Below are positions 45,387-55,642 of a DNA stretch of 64,000 nucleotides, one piece after another (within the stretch, counting starts at the first letter, position 1; each line of letters opens with the position of its first letter). The stretch is from Cellulomonas sp. P24. Its GTDB lineage: Bacteria; Actinomycetota; Actinomycetes; Actinomycetales; Cellulomonadaceae. Where the stretch lies: contig NZ_JAJDFX010000002.1 in NCBI RefSeq assembly GCF_024704385.1, positions 1,612,001 to 1,676,000 on the forward strand, written 5' to 3'. The notes under the pieces are model-generated. The model was not told where the DNA came from and did not search any database. It saw only the letters and a list, made by a program, of their open reading frames with translations. A program made the position numbers and the translations under genes.

Positions 45387-46568
45387 TCAGCGCGAGGCGC
45401 CCGCCCGCCGCTTGTTGTAGACGTCGAACGCGACGGCCAGCAGCAGGACGAGACCCTTGATGGCCTGCTGGTAGTCGATGCCGATGCCCATGATCGACAT
45501 GCCGTTGTTCATGACACCCATGATCAGACCACCGACGATGGCGCCGATGACCGTGCCGACACCACCGGTGACGGCAGCGCCACCGATGAAGCAGGCGGCG
45601 ATCGCGTCGAGCTCGAAGTTCTGGCCGGCCTTCGGGTTCGCCAGGTTGAGGCGTGCCGTGAACACGACGCCGGCGAGAGCCGCGAGCATCCCCATGTTGA
45701 TGAAGATCCGGAAGTTGACCCACTTGACCTTGATGCCCGAGAGCGTCGCGGCGTTGAGGTTGCCACCGATCGAGTACACGTGGCGTCCGAAGACGCTGCG
45801 CTTGGTGACGGCGCTGTACGCGAAGATCAGCACGCCGAGGATGAGCAGCACGATCGGCAGGCCCTTGTAGCTCGCGAGCTCATAGGCGAATGCCATGACG
45901 ACGGCGCCGACGACCACGATGCGGGCGACGAAGAACCCCATGCCCTCGACGGCCTGCTGGTACTGGATGCGCGCACGCCGGCTGCGGAACTGGCCGATGG
46001 CGAAGCCGACGATCGCGAGACCACCGAGCACGAGCGTGAACACGTCGATCCCGTTGCCACCCAAGACCCCGTTGAGATAGCCGGACGCGATGTTGCGGAA
46101 GGCGTCCGGGAACGGGGAGATCTGGGTGTTGCCGAGCGTGACCATGGTCGCGCCGCGGAAGATCAGCATGCCGGCCAGCGTGACGATGAACGCCGGGATG
46201 CCGACGAACGCGACCCAGTAGCCCTGCCACACCCCGACAAGGGCGCCGGTGGCGAGCGCGGCGATCAGACCCACCCACCAGGGAAGACCCATGCGGACGG
46301 TGAAGACACCGGACACCGCACCCGTGAAGCCGACGACCGACCCGACCGAAAGGTCGATGTGCCCGGCGATGATGACGATCACCATGCCGATCGCCAGGAT
46401 GAGGATGTAGGAGTTCTGAACCACGATGTTCGTCACGTTCTGCGGCGTCAGGAGGATGCCGTCCGTGAGGAAGTAGAACAGCACGACGATCGCCACGAAA
46501 GCGAGGTAGATGCCGCTCTGGCGGATGTTCTTGGTGAAGACGTCCTTCACCGACTCGAGGGCGCCCAT
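45387..46568 (-). CDS. mmsB: Multiple-sugar ABC transporter permease (MmsB/GguB-like)
   Basis: This 393-residue permease has about ten TM helices and carries GMVIVIIAGHIDLSVGSVVGFTG, PAFIVTLAGMLIFRGATMVTLG and FIGGAAVTGGVGTVIGAIVGG. The length and the extra loop match the XylH/GguB/MmsB type that works with ChvE. Only one permease gene is present, so it probably acts as a homodimer. It is five bases downstream of mmsA. Likely substrates are L-arabinose and related aldoses. Confidence 0.92.
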   Translation of the reverse strand: MGALESVKDVFTKNIRQSGIYLAFVAIVVLFYFLTDGILLTPQNVTNIVVQNSYILILAIGMVIVIIAGHIDLSVGSVVGFTGAVSGVFTVRMGLPWWVGLIAALATGALVGVWQGYWVAFVGIPAFIVTLAGMLIFRGATMVTLGNTQISPFPDAFRNIASGYLNGVLGGNGIDVFTLVLGGLAIVGFAIGQFRSRRARIQYQQAVEGMGFFVARIVVVGAVVMAFAYELASYKGLPIVLLILGVLIFAYSAVTKRSVFGRHVYSIGGNLNAATLSGIKVKWVNFRIFINMGMLAALAGVVFTARLNLANPKAGQNFELDAIAACFIGGAAVTGGVGTVIGAIVGGLIMGVMNNGMSIMGIGIDYQQAIKGLVLLLAVAFDVYNKRRAGASR

Positions 46569-46573
46569 CAGGC

Positions 46574-48106
46574 TCAGTCCTTTACCTTGGTCATGTACTG
46601 CATGAGTTTCTCCTGGGTCGCCTCGTCGCGCGGGACCTCGCCCGTGATCCGGCCGGCGCTCATCGCGTAGATCCGGTCGCAGACGCCGAGCAGCTCAGGC
46701 AGCTCGGACGAGATGAACAGCACCGCCTTCCCGGCGTCGGCCAGGCGGTTGATGATCGTGTAGATCTCGTACTTGGCGCCGACGTCGATACCGCGCGTCG
46801 GCTCGTCGAGGATCAGCACATCCGGGTCGGCGTAGATCCACTTGCTCAGCACGACCTTCTGCTGGTTACCACCGGACAGCTTCCCCGCGAGCGCGAGCAC
46901 CGACGGGGTCTTGATGTTCATGCTGACCCGGTACTCCTGCGCGATCTTCGTCTCTTCGTTGTCGTTGACCCAGCCACGCTTCGAGAGCTTGTGCAGGGAC
47001 GCGACCGAGATGTTGCGCTTGATGTCCTCGATCAGGTTGAGGCCGTACCGCTTGCGGTCCTCGGTCGCGTACGCGATGCCGTGCTCGATCGCGTCCGAGA
47101 TCGTCCGCAGGTGGATCTCCTCGCCGTTCTTGAAGACCCGACCGGAGATGCCCGACCCGTACGATCGGCCGAACACGCTCATCGCGAGCTCGGTGCGGCC
47201 CGCACCCATGAGACCGGCCAGTCCGACGATCTCGCCGCGCCGCACCATGAGGTTCGCGCCGTCGACGACCTTGCGCTCGTGCTGGATCTGGTGGTGGACG
47301 GTCCAGTCCTCGATCCGCAGGACCTCCTCGCCGATGCTCGACGTGTGATGCTCGGGGAACCGGTGCTCGAGGTCACGTCCGACCATCCCGCGGATGATCC
47401 GTTCCTCGGTGACCGCGTCCTTCTTCATGTCGAGGGTCTCGATCGTCAGACCGTCCCGGATGATCGTCGTGGAGTCGGCGATCTCGGCGATCTCGTTGAG
47501 CTTGTGGGAGATCATGATCGAGGTGATGCCCTGCTCCTTGAGGTGGCGCAGGAGGTTCAGCAGGTGCTCGGAGTCGTCGTCGTTCAGCGCGGACGTGGGC
47601 TCGTCGAGGATGAGCAGCTTGACGCGCTTGGACAGCGCCTTGGCGATCTCCACGAGCTGCTGCTTGCCGACACCGATGTCGGCGATCCGGGTGGCAGGGT
47701 TCTCGTCCAGACCGACGCGTGCGAGCAGCTTCGACGCCTCGGCGTTGGTCTTGTTCCAGTCGATGAAGCCCCGCTTCGAGACCTCGTTGCCCATGAAGAT
47801 GTTCTCGGCGATCGACAGGAGCGGCGTGAGGGCGAGCTCCTGGTGGATGATGACGATCCCGCGGTCCTCGCTCGCCCGGATGTCGGCGAACTCGCAGACC
47901 TCTCCTTCGAAGTAGATCTCGCCGTCGTAGGTGCCGTGCGGGTAGACCCCGGAGAGCACCTTCATCAGCGTGGACTTGCCGGCGCCGTTCTCCCCGCAGA
48001 TCGCGTGGATCTCACCGCGTTCGACGGAGAGGCTGACGTCCTGCAGGGCCTTCACGCCGGGGAATGTCTTGGTGATGCTGCGCATCTCCAGGATGGTGTT
48101 GCTCAT
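46574..48106 (-). CDS. mmsA: Multiple-sugar ABC transporter ATP-binding protein (MmsA/GguA-like)
   Basis: This 510-residue tandem ATPase has Walker [10 protein letters not shown] (domain 1, about 38-46), Walker [13 protein letters not shown], domain 2 with modified Walker [11 protein letters not shown], signature LSGGNQQK and Walker [12 protein letters not shown]. It powers uptake through MmsB. It is more Lys/Ile-rich than its neighbours, as is normal for this subfamily. The start is ATG at 48106, after a hairpin that separates it from chvE. Confidence 0.94.
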   Translation of the reverse strand: MSNTILEMRSITKTFPGVKALQDVSLSVERGEIHAICGENGAGKSTLMKVLSGVYPHGTYDGEIYFEGEVCEFADIRASEDRGIVIIHQELALTPLLSIAENIFMGNEVSKRGFIDWNKTNAEASKLLARVGLDENPATRIADIGVGKQQLVEIAKALSKRVKLLILDEPTSALNDDDSEHLLNLLRHLKEQGITSIMISHKLNEIAEIADSTTIIRDGLTIETLDMKKDAVTEERIIRGMVGRDLEHRFPEHHTSSIGEEVLRIEDWTVHHQIQHERKVVDGANLMVRRGEIVGLAGLMGAGRTELAMSVFGRSYGSGISGRVFKNGEEIHLRTISDAIEHGIAYATEDRKRYGLNLIEDIKRNISVASLHKLSKRGWVNDNEETKIAQEYRVSMNIKTPSVLALAGKLSGGNQQKVVLSKWIYADPDVLILDEPTRGIDVGAKYEIYTIINRLADAGKAVLFISSELPELLGVCDRIYAMSAGRITGEVPRDEATQEKLMQYMTKVKD

Positions 48107-48132
48107 GTCCCAGCCGTCCTCGGTAGTTCGGA

Positions 48133-48173
48133 GTGGTGCCCTGCCGGCAGGCTCCCTGCCGGCAGGGCACCAC
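48133..48173 (-). other. Intercistronic hairpin between chvE and mmsA
   Basis: Perfect 19-bp arms (GTGGTGCCCTGCCGGCAGG and its complement) have a three-base loop. It starts 25 bases after the chvE stop and ends 27 bases before the mmsA start. No U-tract follows, so partial termination or mRNA stabilisation is likely, giving more binding protein than ATPase. Confidence 0.85.
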
Positions 48174-48197
48174 GGAGCGAGTGGACCTCGGTGAGGA

Positions 48198-49337
48198 TCA
48201 GGCCAGGTCGGCTGCGGTGTAGTAGCCGCCGTCGATCAGGATCTTCTTGTAGTTGTCCTTCGTCACGATCTGGGACTCGAGCAGGTAGGACGGGACGACC
48301 TTGACGCCGTTGTCGTACGTGGTGGTGTCGTTCGTCTCCGGCGTCTTGCCCTTGAGGATCGCGTCGGTCATGGCGACCGTCACCTTGGCGAGCTCACGGG
48401 TGTCCTTGTAGATCGTCGAGTACTGCTCGTCGGCGATGATCGACTTGACCGACGCCGCCTCGGCGTCCTGGCCGGTCACGATCGGGTACGGCTGGTTGGC
48501 CGTGCCGTAGCCGACACCCTTGAGGGCGCCGAGGATGCCGATCGACAGACCGTCGTACGGGGAGAGCACGCCCGCGACCTTGGAGCCGTCGGCGTAGGTC
48601 GAGGTCAGCAGGTTCTCCATGCGGGACTGGGCGGTCGCCGGGTCCCACCGCAGCGTCGCGACCTTGTCGAAGTCCGTCTGGCCGCTCTTGACGACGAGGA
48701 CGCCCTTGTCGATGTACGGCTGCAGGATGCTCATCGCGCCCTTGAAGAAGAACGTCGCGTTGTTGTCGTCCGGCGAGCCGGCGAAGAGCTCGATGTTGAG
48801 CGGGCCCGTGAGACCGGTGTCCTTGCCGTCGGCGTCGAGGACCTTGAGGCCCGTCAGCAGCGAGGTGGCCTGCTGCACGCCGACCTTGAAGTTGTCGAAG
48901 GTCGTGTAGTAGTCGACGTTCGGCGAGTTCCGGATCAGGCGGTCGTACGCGATGACCGGGATGCCGTTGGACTTGGCCTGCTCGAGCTGGCTCGTGAGCG
49001 CCGTGCCGTCGATCGACGCGATGATCAGGAGCTTCTCGCCCTTGGTGATCATGGTGTCGATCTGGTTCACCTGGGTCGGGATGTCGTCCTCGGCGTACTG
49101 CAGGTCGACCTTGTAGCCGAGCGCCTCGAGCTGGGTCTTGACGTTGTTGCCGTCAGCGATCCACCGCTCCGACGACTTGGTGGGCATGGCCACACCGACC
49201 GTGATGTCACCGGCCGGGACGGCCTTGGTGCCGGAGCTCGTCTCGGCCGTGGTTCCTGCGCCACCACCGCTGCAGGCCGCCATGGCCAGCGTGAGGGTGA
49301 TGGCTGCCGCGGCTGCGGCGACGTTCTTGATGCGCAT
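48198..49337 (-). CDS. chvE: Multiple-sugar ABC transporter substrate-binding lipoprotein (ChvE-like)
   Basis: This 379-residue lipoprotein has lipobox MAAC (C22) and mature segments [62 protein letters not shown] and [16 protein letters not shown], characteristic of ChvE. That protein binds arabinose, galactose, glucose and xylose in agrobacteria. The operator and the adjacent araBDA genes favour L-arabinose here. The start is ATG at 49337. Confidence 0.93.
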   Translation of the reverse strand: MRIKNVAAAAAAITLTLAMAACSGGGAGTTAETSSGTKAVPAGDITVGVAMPTKSSERWIADGNNVKTQLEALGYKVDLQYAEDDIPTQVNQIDTMITKGEKLLIIASIDGTALTSQLEQAKSNGIPVIAYDRLIRNSPNVDYYTTFDNFKVGVQQATSLLTGLKVLDADGKDTGLTGPLNIELFAGSPDDNNATFFFKGAMSILQPYIDKGVLVVKSGQTDFDKVATLRWDPATAQSRMENLLTSTYADGSKVAGVLSPYDGLSIGILGALKGVGYGTANQPYPIVTGQDAEAASVKSIIADEQYSTIYKDTRELAKVTVAMTDAILKGKTPETNDTTTYDNGVKVVPSYLLESQIVTKDNYKKILIDGGYYTAADLA

Positions 49338-49404
49338 GGTTTCTCCTCGTTGAGATGCAGGTCCGGCTGCGTCGCCGGGATCGTGCGGTGGTGCTGCGCT
49401 GCGT

Positions 49405-49423
49405 GAACCCCCGCCGGGGGTTC
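49405..49423 (-). terminator. Hairpin between araA and chvE
   Basis: GAACCCCC-GCC-GGGGGTTC is a perfect 8-bp stem with a 3-base loop. It is 70-90 bases past the araA stop but also downstream of the chvE promoter, so it would lie in the chvE leader as well as at the end of the ara transcript. It could be a terminator or an attenuator. Confidence 0.5.
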
Positions 49424-49436
49424 GTTCAATAAGTGA

Positions 49437-49464
49437 ATGTTAGCGCTCACATCGGCTCTGTCAC
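49437..49464 (-). promoter_or_regulatory. LacI-type operator and promoter of chvE-mmsA-mmsB
   Basis: TGTTAGCGCTCACA (49438-49451) differs by one base from the perfect operator. On the minus strand GTGACA (49464-49459), 16 bases and TAACAT (49442-49437) form the promoter, again with the -10 box inside the operator. It lies about 100 bases before the chvE ATG. Confidence 0.82.
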
Positions 49465-49492
49465 GCGATCTGAGGTCACATTTGCGTCACAT

Positions 49493-51001
49493 TCAGATAC
49501 CGGCTGCGAGACGGAAGTACGCCGAGTTCCACCGGATCTCGTCACGGAACCGACGACGCGTCGTGTCCTCGTCGATCACCAGCAGCTCGGTGCGCGCGAT
49601 GTCCGCGAAGTCCTCGAAGACGTCGATCCCGACGGCCGTCGACAGCACCGTGTGATGCGCACCTCCCGCCGTCAACCACGCCTCCGCCGAGGTGGCGAAG
49701 TCCGGCCGGGGCTTCCACACCGCGCGTGCGACCGGCAGGCGCGGCAGGTCTTCGTCCGGCGCCACGATGTCGACCACGTTGGCCGTCAGGCGGAACCGGT
49801 CGCGCATGTCCGACAGCGCCACGACGACACCGGGGCCGGCATCGGTGTCGAAGACGAGCCGGACCGGGTCCTCGCGTCCGCCGATGCCCAGCGGGTGCAC
49901 CTCGAGCGACGGCCTGGCCGTCGTCAGGGACGGGCAGATCTCGAGCATGTGCGCGCCGAGGATCTTCTCGTCGCCCGGCACGAGGTCGTAGGTGTAGTCC
50001 TCCATGAGCGAGGCACCACCGGGCAGACCGGCACCCATGACCTTGGCGGCGCGGACGAGGACGGCCGTCTTCCAGTCGCCCTCGGCACCGAAGCCGAAGC
50101 CCTTCGCCATGAGCCGCTGGACAGCGAGGCCCGGGAGCTGGCGCAGCGCGCCGAGGTCCTCGAAGTTCGTCGTGAACGCGGTCGCCCCGAGGTCGCCGAG
50201 GAGCTGGAGGAGAGCGAGCTCCTGCCGGGCGCCGTACCGCAGCGACTCGTGCCGGTCGCCACCCTTGCGGAGCTCGGGGGCGACGTCGTAGAGGTCCTCG
50301 TACTCCGCCACGAGCGGGTCGACGTCGCTGTCCGGCACGTCGGCGACGGCAGCCACCAGGTCGTTGACCCCCCAGGTGTTCACCGACACCCCGAACCTCA
50401 GCTCCGCCTCGGTCTTGTCCCCCTCGGTGACGGCGACGTTGCGCATGTTGTCGCCGAAGCGCGCGAGCTTGAGCTCGTGGGTCGCCGCCCAGGCCGCAGC
50501 CGCGCGGACCCAGGTGCCGATCGACGTGGTCACCGCCGGGTTCGACACGTGCCCGACGACCGTCTTGCGCGCGACGCCGAGCCGGGTCTGGATGTACCCG
50601 AACTCGCGGTCGCCGTGCGCGGCCTGGTTGAGGTTCATGAAGTCCATGTCGATCGTCGACCACGGCAGGTCGACGTTCGCCTGGGTGTGCAGGTGGAGCA
50701 GCGGCGTGCGGAGCGCGTCGAGACCGGCGATCCACATCTTGGCGGGCGAGAACGTGTGCATCCACGCGATCACGCCGATCACCGCGTCGTCGGAGTTGGC
50801 GTCGAGCGCCGCACGCCGGATCGACGCCGAGTCCTTGAGCACGGGCTTCCAGACGATGCGCACCGGGACGTCGGACGAGGCGTCCAGCGTGCGGGCGATC
50901 TCCTGCGACTGCGCGGCGACCTGCCGGAGGGTGTCCTCGCCGTACAGGTCCTGGCTGCCGGTGAGGAACCAGACCTCGCGGTCGGCGTACGGCTTGGTCA
51001 T
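49493..51001 (-). CDS. araA: L-arabinose isomerase
   Basis: This 502-residue enzyme converts L-arabinose to L-ribulose. Family signatures are [20 protein letters not shown] at the N-terminus, [19 protein letters not shown], and [19 protein letters not shown] with a catalytic glutamate, then MEDYTYDL. The length of ~500 is standard. The ATG overlaps the araD stop (ATGA). Upstream open frame in this phase is araD out of phase. It is the last gene of araB-araD-araA. Confidence 0.97.
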   Translation of the reverse strand: MTKPYADREVWFLTGSQDLYGEDTLRQVAAQSQEIARTLDASSDVPVRIVWKPVLKDSASIRRAALDANSDDAVIGVIAWMHTFSPAKMWIAGLDALRTPLLHLHTQANVDLPWSTIDMDFMNLNQAAHGDREFGYIQTRLGVARKTVVGHVSNPAVTTSIGTWVRAAAAWAATHELKLARFGDNMRNVAVTEGDKTEAELRFGVSVNTWGVNDLVAAVADVPDSDVDPLVAEYEDLYDVAPELRKGGDRHESLRYGARQELALLQLLGDLGATAFTTNFEDLGALRQLPGLAVQRLMAKGFGFGAEGDWKTAVLVRAAKVMGAGLPGGASLMEDYTYDLVPGDEKILGAHMLEICPSLTTARPSLEVHPLGIGGREDPVRLVFDTDAGPGVVVALSDMRDRFRLTANVVDIVAPDEDLPRLPVARAVWKPRPDFATSAEAWLTAGGAHHTVLSTAVGIDVFEDFADIARTELLVIDEDTTRRRFRDEIRWNSAYFRLAAGI

Positions 51002-51717
51002 GACGGGTCCTCCTGGTCGGTGGTGGCGGCCGATGCCTGGCCGTAGACGTTCTGGTAGCGGTCGTACAGCGAGTCGATGTGGACCTGGTCGATCGGGAGC
51101 GGCTCGCCGAGCTGGCGCGAGATGTGCACCGTCCGTGCGACCTCCTCGACCATCACCGCCGCCTTGACCGCGTCGGTCCCGTCCTTGCCGATCGTGAACG
51201 GCCCGTGGTTGCGCATGAGCACGGCGCGGCTGCGGGAGCCGCGCAGGGTCTCGACGATGCCCTGGCCGATCGAGTCGTCCCCGATCAGCGCGAACGGTCC
51301 GATCGGGATGTCCCCACCGAACTCGTCGGCCATCATCGTGAGCACGCACGGCACCGGTTCGCCCCGGGCGGCCCAGGCGGTCGCGTACGTCGAGTGGGTG
51401 TGGACCACGCCGCCGACCTCGGGCATGTGCCGGTAGACGTACGCGTGGGCGGCGGTGTCCGACGACGGCGACCGGTCGCCGTCCACGAGGTTCCCGTCCA
51501 GGTCGCAGACGACCATCGACTCCGCGGTGAGCGCGTCGTACGTCACCCCGGACGGTTTGATCACGAAGAGGTCCGCACCGCGCAGCCGCTGCGAGACGTT
51601 GCCCGCCGTCCACACCACGAGGCCCCACCGTGGGAGCTCGCCGTGCAGCCGCGCGACGATCTCGCGAACGCTCGCGATCTCGGCCTGGACCGCCGGGGAG
51701 AACTGGTCGAGTGCCAT
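50998..51717 (-). CDS. araD: L-ribulose-5-phosphate 4-epimerase
   Basis: This 239-residue class II aldolase-fold enzyme converts L-ribulose 5-phosphate to D-xylulose 5-phosphate. It shows [11 protein letters not shown], the zinc ligands in [13 protein letters not shown] and the later histidine of [13 protein letters not shown]. The start ATG shares one base with the araB stop (TGATG), and its own stop overlaps araA. The family length is ~231, so it is complete. Confidence 0.95.
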   Translation of the reverse strand: MALDQFSPAVQAEIASVREIVARLHGELPRWGLVVWTAGNVSQRLRGADLFVIKPSGVTYDALTAESMVVCDLDGNLVDGDRSPSSDTAAHAYVYRHMPEVGGVVHTHSTYATAWAARGEPVPCVLTMMADEFGGDIPIGPFALIGDDSIGQGIVETLRGSRSRAVLMRNHGPFTIGKDGTDAVKAAVMVEEVARTVHISRQLGEPLPIDQVHIDSLYDRYQNVYGQASAATTDQEDPS

Positions 51718-53447
51718 CAGGCCTGCACCCCCGCTCCGGCGCGCGCGTCCCGGCGGATCGCCTTGAGCCGATGCATGACGCCGTTCGAGCCCGGACGGTC
51801 GAGCCGACCGAAGTAGTCGTGCAGCAGCGTGTACTCGGCGAACAGCGCGTCGTACCGCACCGAGTTCTCCTCGATGGGCGTGTAGGCCGCCGCCGTGCGC
51901 TTCCCCATCACGCGGGCGGCCGCGCGGACGTCGGGGTAGGCGCCGGCGGCGACGGCTGCGTGGATCGCCGAACCGAGCGCGGGGCCCTGGTCCGAGGCGA
52001 TCGTGCTGAGCGGGAGGCGGGTGACGTCGGCATAGATCTGCATCAGCAGGGCGTTCTTGAGCAGCCCGCCGGCCACCACGAGCTCGGTGACCGGGACGCC
52101 CGACGCGACGAACGACTCGACGATCGTGCGGGTGCCGAACGCCGTCGCCTCCAGGAGCGCCCGGTAGGTGTCCTCGGGCTTCGTGGCGAGCGTCTGCCCG
52201 ACGACGAGGCCCGAGAGCTCGTGGTCCACGAGCACCGAGCGGTTGCCCGAGTGCCAGTCGAGCGCGACCAGCCCGTGCTCACCGATCGCCTGCTGCGCGG
52301 CCAGCTCGGTCAGGTACTCGTGCACCGAGAGGCCTCGCGCTGCGGCCGCGTCGACGTAGGACGGCGGGACGCACGTGTCGACGAACCAGCCGAAGATGTC
52401 GCCCACGCCGCTCTGCCCGGCCTCGTAGCCCCACAGCTGGTCGACGATCCCGCCGTCGACCGCGCCGCACATCCCGGGTACCTCGTGCAGCTCGGGCCCG
52501 TTCATCACGTGGCACGTCGAGGTCCCCATGATCGCCGTCATCTGCCCTGGTTCGACCGCGTTCGCGGCCGGCGCGGTGACGTGCGCGTCGACGTTCCCGA
52601 CCGCGACCGCGATGCCCTCGGGGAGACCCGTCCACGCCGCGGCCTCGGCGGTGAGCCTGCCGGCTGCGCTGCCGAGCGCGCCGATCTCGTGCTCGACCTT
52701 GGTGCTCACGAAGTCCGCGAACTCGGGGTTGAGCGCCGCGAGGAACTCGCTGCTCGGGTAGTGGCCGTCCTGGTAGATCCCCTTGTAGCCCGCGGTGCAG
52801 GCGTTGCGCACGTAGGTGCCGCTGAGGCGCCAGACGATCCAGTCCGCGGCCTCGACCCAGTGATCGATCGCGCGGTACACCTCGGGGTCCTCCTCGAGGA
52901 CCTGCAACCCCTTGGCGAACTCCCACTCGCTCGAGATCAGGCCGCCGTAGCGGGTGATCCACTCCTCGCCGCGCGCATGGGCGAGCGTGTTGATGCGATC
53001 CGCGTGCCCCTGGGCGGCGTGGTGCTTCCAGAGCTTGACGTAGGCGTGCGGTCGGTCGGCGAACTCCGGCAGCTCGTTGAGCGGCGTGCCGTCCTCGGTG
53101 GTCGGCACCATCGTGCAGGCCGTGAAGTCCGTGCCGATGCCGATGACGTCCGACGGGTCGATGCCGTGGTCACGTCGGGCCGCCTCGAGCGCGGCCGGCA
53201 CCGCGACCTTGAGCACGTCGACGTAGTCCTGCGGCACCTGGAGCGCCCAGTCGGGCGCGAGCCTGACCGGTGAGGAGGTCTCGGAGGCAGGACCGGCCGT
53301 GAGCGTGTGGTCCATCACGGCGTGCGGGTACGCATGCACCCCCGACCCGAGCTCCGCACCGTCGGACACCCGGACGACCACCGCCCGACCCGACAGGGTG
53401 CCGTAGTCGACACCGACGACCAGCGCGCGATCAGGGTTCACCGTCAT
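51717..53447 (-). CDS. araB: Ribulokinase
   Basis: This 576-residue FGGY-family sugar kinase phosphorylates L-ribulose. The N-terminal ATPase motif is [17 protein letters not shown], followed by [13 protein letters not shown] and the C-terminal [17 protein letters not shown] preferred ATG 53447 ([10 protein letters not shown]), with CGGAG eight bases upstream, over an in-frame GTG three codons earlier. It is the first gene of the ara operon, 91 bases downstream of its operator. Confidence 0.95.
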   Translation of the reverse strand: MTVNPDRALVVGVDYGTLSGRAVVVRVSDGAELGSGVHAYPHAVMDHTLTAGPASETSSPVRLAPDWALQVPQDYVDVLKVAVPAALEAARRDHGIDPSDVIGIGTDFTACTMVPTTEDGTPLNELPEFADRPHAYVKLWKHHAAQGHADRINTLAHARGEEWITRYGGLISSEWEFAKGLQVLEEDPEVYRAIDHWVEAADWIVWRLSGTYVRNACTAGYKGIYQDGHYPSSEFLAALNPEFADFVSTKVEHEIGALGSAAGRLTAEAAAWTGLPEGIAVAVGNVDAHVTAPAANAVEPGQMTAIMGTSTCHVMNGPELHEVPGMCGAVDGGIVDQLWGYEAGQSGVGDIFGWFVDTCVPPSYVDAAAARGLSVHEYLTELAAQQAIGEHGLVALDWHSGNRSVLVDHELSGLVVGQTLATKPEDTYRALLEATAFGTRTIVESFVASGVPVTELVVAGGLLKNALLMQIYADVTRLPLSTIASDQGPALGSAIHAAVAAGAYPDVRAAARVMGKRTAAAYTPIEENSVRYDALFAEYTLLHDYFGRLDRPGSNGVMHRLKAIRRDARAGAGVQA

Positions 53448-53537
53448 CGGTGCCACTCCGCTCCATGACCTGGGTCACGGTGCGCCTGCCGCCACGGGCG
53501 GCGCACCGGCCGCGGCGGACGCCTGCGACCGATGTTC

Positions 53538-53565
53538 ATGTTAGCGCTAACATCGCGCGTGTCAA
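53538..53565 (-). promoter_or_regulatory. LacI-type operator and promoter of araB-araD-araA
   Basis: The perfect 16-bp palindrome ATGTTAGCGCTAACAT is at 53538-53553. On the minus strand a consensus TTGACA (53565-53560), 16 bases and TAACAT (53543-53538) form a strong promoter with the -10 box inside the operator. The -35 box begins only five bases past the stop of the regulator gene. Confidence 0.9.
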
Positions 53566-53569
53566 GTGC

Positions 53570-54634
53570 TCAGCGACCACGTCCGACAGGCACGGGACCG
53601 GTGCTCGACCGCACCACCAGATGCGGCACCACCGGCGTGTGGTCGAGCTCTTCGTTGGCCATCGCCGAGTGCAGCATCTCCAGGCAACGGCGCCCGAGCG
53701 CGGTGAAGTCCTGCCGCACCGTCGTCAGCGGCGGGATGAAGTGCGCCGACCCCATGATGTCGTCGAAGCCGACGACCGAGACGTCCCCCGGGACCGAGAC
53801 GCCGGCCTCGTGGAACGCCCGCAGGAGACCGAGGGCGAGCTGGTCGTTCGCCGCGAACACCGCCGTCGGCGCACCGCGTTCGACCAGCGCCTGGCCGACG
53901 AGGTACCCGCAGTCGGCGCCCCAGTCGCCCTGGATCAGCTCACCCTCCGGCGCACCCGCGGCGTGGAGCTCGGCACGCCAGCCCTCGACGCGCGCCCGTG
54001 CGTCGAGCCAGTCCTGGGGACCCGCCAGATGCGTGACCGTCCGGTGGCCCAGGTCCAGGAGATGACGCGTCGCGAGCCGGGCGCCGAGCTCCTGGTCGAC
54101 GCTCATGGTGTGCACGCCGAGGCCCTCCGCGAATCCGGCGGCGATCGTCACGAGCGGGACCTCGTCGACGTAGGGCGCGAGCGCGTCCCGCACCTCGGCG
54201 TGCGGCGCGATCACGATCACGCCCTCGACCGACTGCGAGAGGAAGTGCTCGACGGCGCGTGAGACGCCGTCCTGGTCGAACACCGCCAGGGTCGCGACGC
54301 TCACGAAGTACCCGTACTCGCGCGCGGCCTCCTCGACGGCGATCAAGGTCGACGACGGACCGAAGTACGGCGACCCCGTGGTCATGACCCCGATCGTCCC
54401 CGAGCGCCGGGTGACCAGCGCGCGTGCGGCGGTGTTCCGGCGATAGCCGAGCTCGGCGATCGCCGCGAGCACCCGGTCCCGGGTCTCCGGGCGGACGCTC
54501 GGGTGGTCGTTGAGGACGCGCGAGACCGTCTGGTGCGACACCCCGGCGCGCGCCGCGACATCACTCATCGCCGGCGGACGCGGGCGACCCGGTGCCGCGA
54601 CAGGGACGCCTTGCCTGCCGGGACTCAGCGGCAT
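53570..54634 (-). CDS. LacI-family regulator (probable arabinose repressor)
   Basis: This 354-residue LacI/GalR protein has the HTH MSDVAARAGVSHQTVSRVLN at residues 23-42, then the periplasmic-binding-like sensor domain (GTIGVMTTGSPYFGPSSTLI, VFAANDQLALGLLRAF, VSVVGFDDI). Its target is almost certainly the TGTTAGCGCTAACA palindrome just downstream, since that is a typical LacI-type site. The effector is probably L-arabinose or a related pentose (inference). I chose ATG 54634, with GAGGGG upstream; the gene starts one base after the proC stop. The ~22 residues before the HTH are unusually long, so ATG 54568 is possible. Confidence 0.9.
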   Translation of the reverse strand: MPLSPGRQGVPVAAPGRPRPPAMSDVAARAGVSHQTVSRVLNDHPSVRPETRDRVLAAIAELGYRRNTAARALVTRRSGTIGVMTTGSPYFGPSSTLIAVEEAAREYGYFVSVATLAVFDQDGVSRAVEHFLSQSVEGVIVIAPHAEVRDALAPYVDEVPLVTIAAGFAEGLGVHTMSVDQELGARLATRHLLDLGHRTVTHLAGPQDWLDARARVEGWRAELHAAGAPEGELIQGDWGADCGYLVGQALVERGAPTAVFAANDQLALGLLRAFHEAGVSVPGDVSVVGFDDIMGSAHFIPPLTTVRQDFTALGRRCLEMLHSAMANEELDHTPVVPHLVVRSSTGPVPVGRGR

Positions 54635-54635
54635 C

Positions 54636-55484
54636 TCAGCCCCTCGGGGTCGCGACGGCGTCGGCCGCGACCTCGCGGGACCTGTCGTACGCGGCCTCGG
54701 CCGCCGCGAGCACGGCCGCACGCACACCGTGGGCATCGAGCTGCCGCAGGGCCGCGACCGTCGTACCCCCGGGTGAGGACACCCGCTCCCGCAGCACGAC
54801 GGGGTGCTCGCCGGTCCGGTCGAGCATGGTCGCTGCTCCCAGGAAGGTCGCGACCGCGAGCTCGCGTGCGCGGTCCCGCGTGAGCCCGAGCAGCACGCCG
54901 GCCTCCGCGAGCGCGTCGACCAGGTAGAAGACGTAGGCAGGGCCGGAGCCCGAGATCGCCGTGACCGCGTCGAGGTCCTTCTCCGCGACCCGCACCACGA
55001 GGCCGGTGCCGGCCAGGAGACGCTCGGTCAGCCCCAGGTGCTCGTCCGTCGCGTGGCTGCCCGCGCTGATGGCGCTCGCACCCATCCCGATCACCGCCGG
55101 CGTGTTCGGCATGACGCGGACGACGGGCGTCCCGGCGGGCAGCCGGTCCTCGTAGAACGAGCACGGCAGTCCCGCCGCGACGCTCACCACCAGCGCACCG
55201 GCCCGGAGCCGGGGGGCGATCTCGACGAGCACCGCACCGACGTCCTTGGGCTTGAGGGCGACCAGGACGACGTCGGCGCGCGAGACCGTCGTCGGGCCGT
55301 CGTCGGCCGCGCGCACCCCGTACCGCTCGGAGATCTCGTTCGCGCGGACCGCGCTCGGCTCGGTGACCGCGACCTCGTCGATGTCCCAGCCCGCGGACAG
55401 GATGCCGGCGAGGATGGCCTCGCCCATCACGCCCCCGCCCAGGATCGCGACCTTCGGCCTGCTCTCGAACCGACCCTCACCCAT
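54636..55484 (-). CDS. proC: Pyrroline-5-carboxylate reductase
   Basis: This 282-residue enzyme catalyses the last step of proline synthesis. It has the N-terminal Rossmann motif VAILGGGVMGEAILAG, RVMPNTPAVIGMGA, and the C-terminal signature SGSGPAYVFYLVDALAEAGV with SPGGTTVAALRQL. The start is ATG at 55484, with GAGGG upstream. TACGCT about 35 bases upstream is a possible -10 box. The lacI gene follows after one base, so both may share a transcript. Confidence 0.95.
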   Translation of the reverse strand: MGEGRFESRPKVAILGGGVMGEAILAGILSAGWDIDEVAVTEPSAVRANEISERYGVRAADDGPTTVSRADVVLVALKPKDVGAVLVEIAPRLRAGALVVSVAAGLPCSFYEDRLPAGTPVVRVMPNTPAVIGMGASAISAGSHATDEHLGLTERLLAGTGLVVRVAEKDLDAVTAISGSGPAYVFYLVDALAEAGVLLGLTRDRARELAVATFLGAATMLDRTGEHPVVLRERVSSPGGTTVAALRQLDAHGVRAAVLAAAEAAYDRSREVAADAVATPRG

Positions 55485-55642
55485 GCTGTGCCCTCGTGTC
55501 CGTCGTCCCGCCCGTGGGACGGAGCGTATCGAGCCGCCACGGTGTTCCGTGCGGCCTTGGTGCGCCGGTACCCCGGACGGGCCTGCGGTGGAGACCGCTC
55601 ACGTCCGCGGGACGGCGCCGCGACCCGGTCGTCCCGACGCGG

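Noticed and set aside
55497-55642. A small gene between proC and the proline-rich protein
   Set aside because: The open frames here have no start with a ribosome site and no family-like sequence; the stretch is better read as the proC promoter region.
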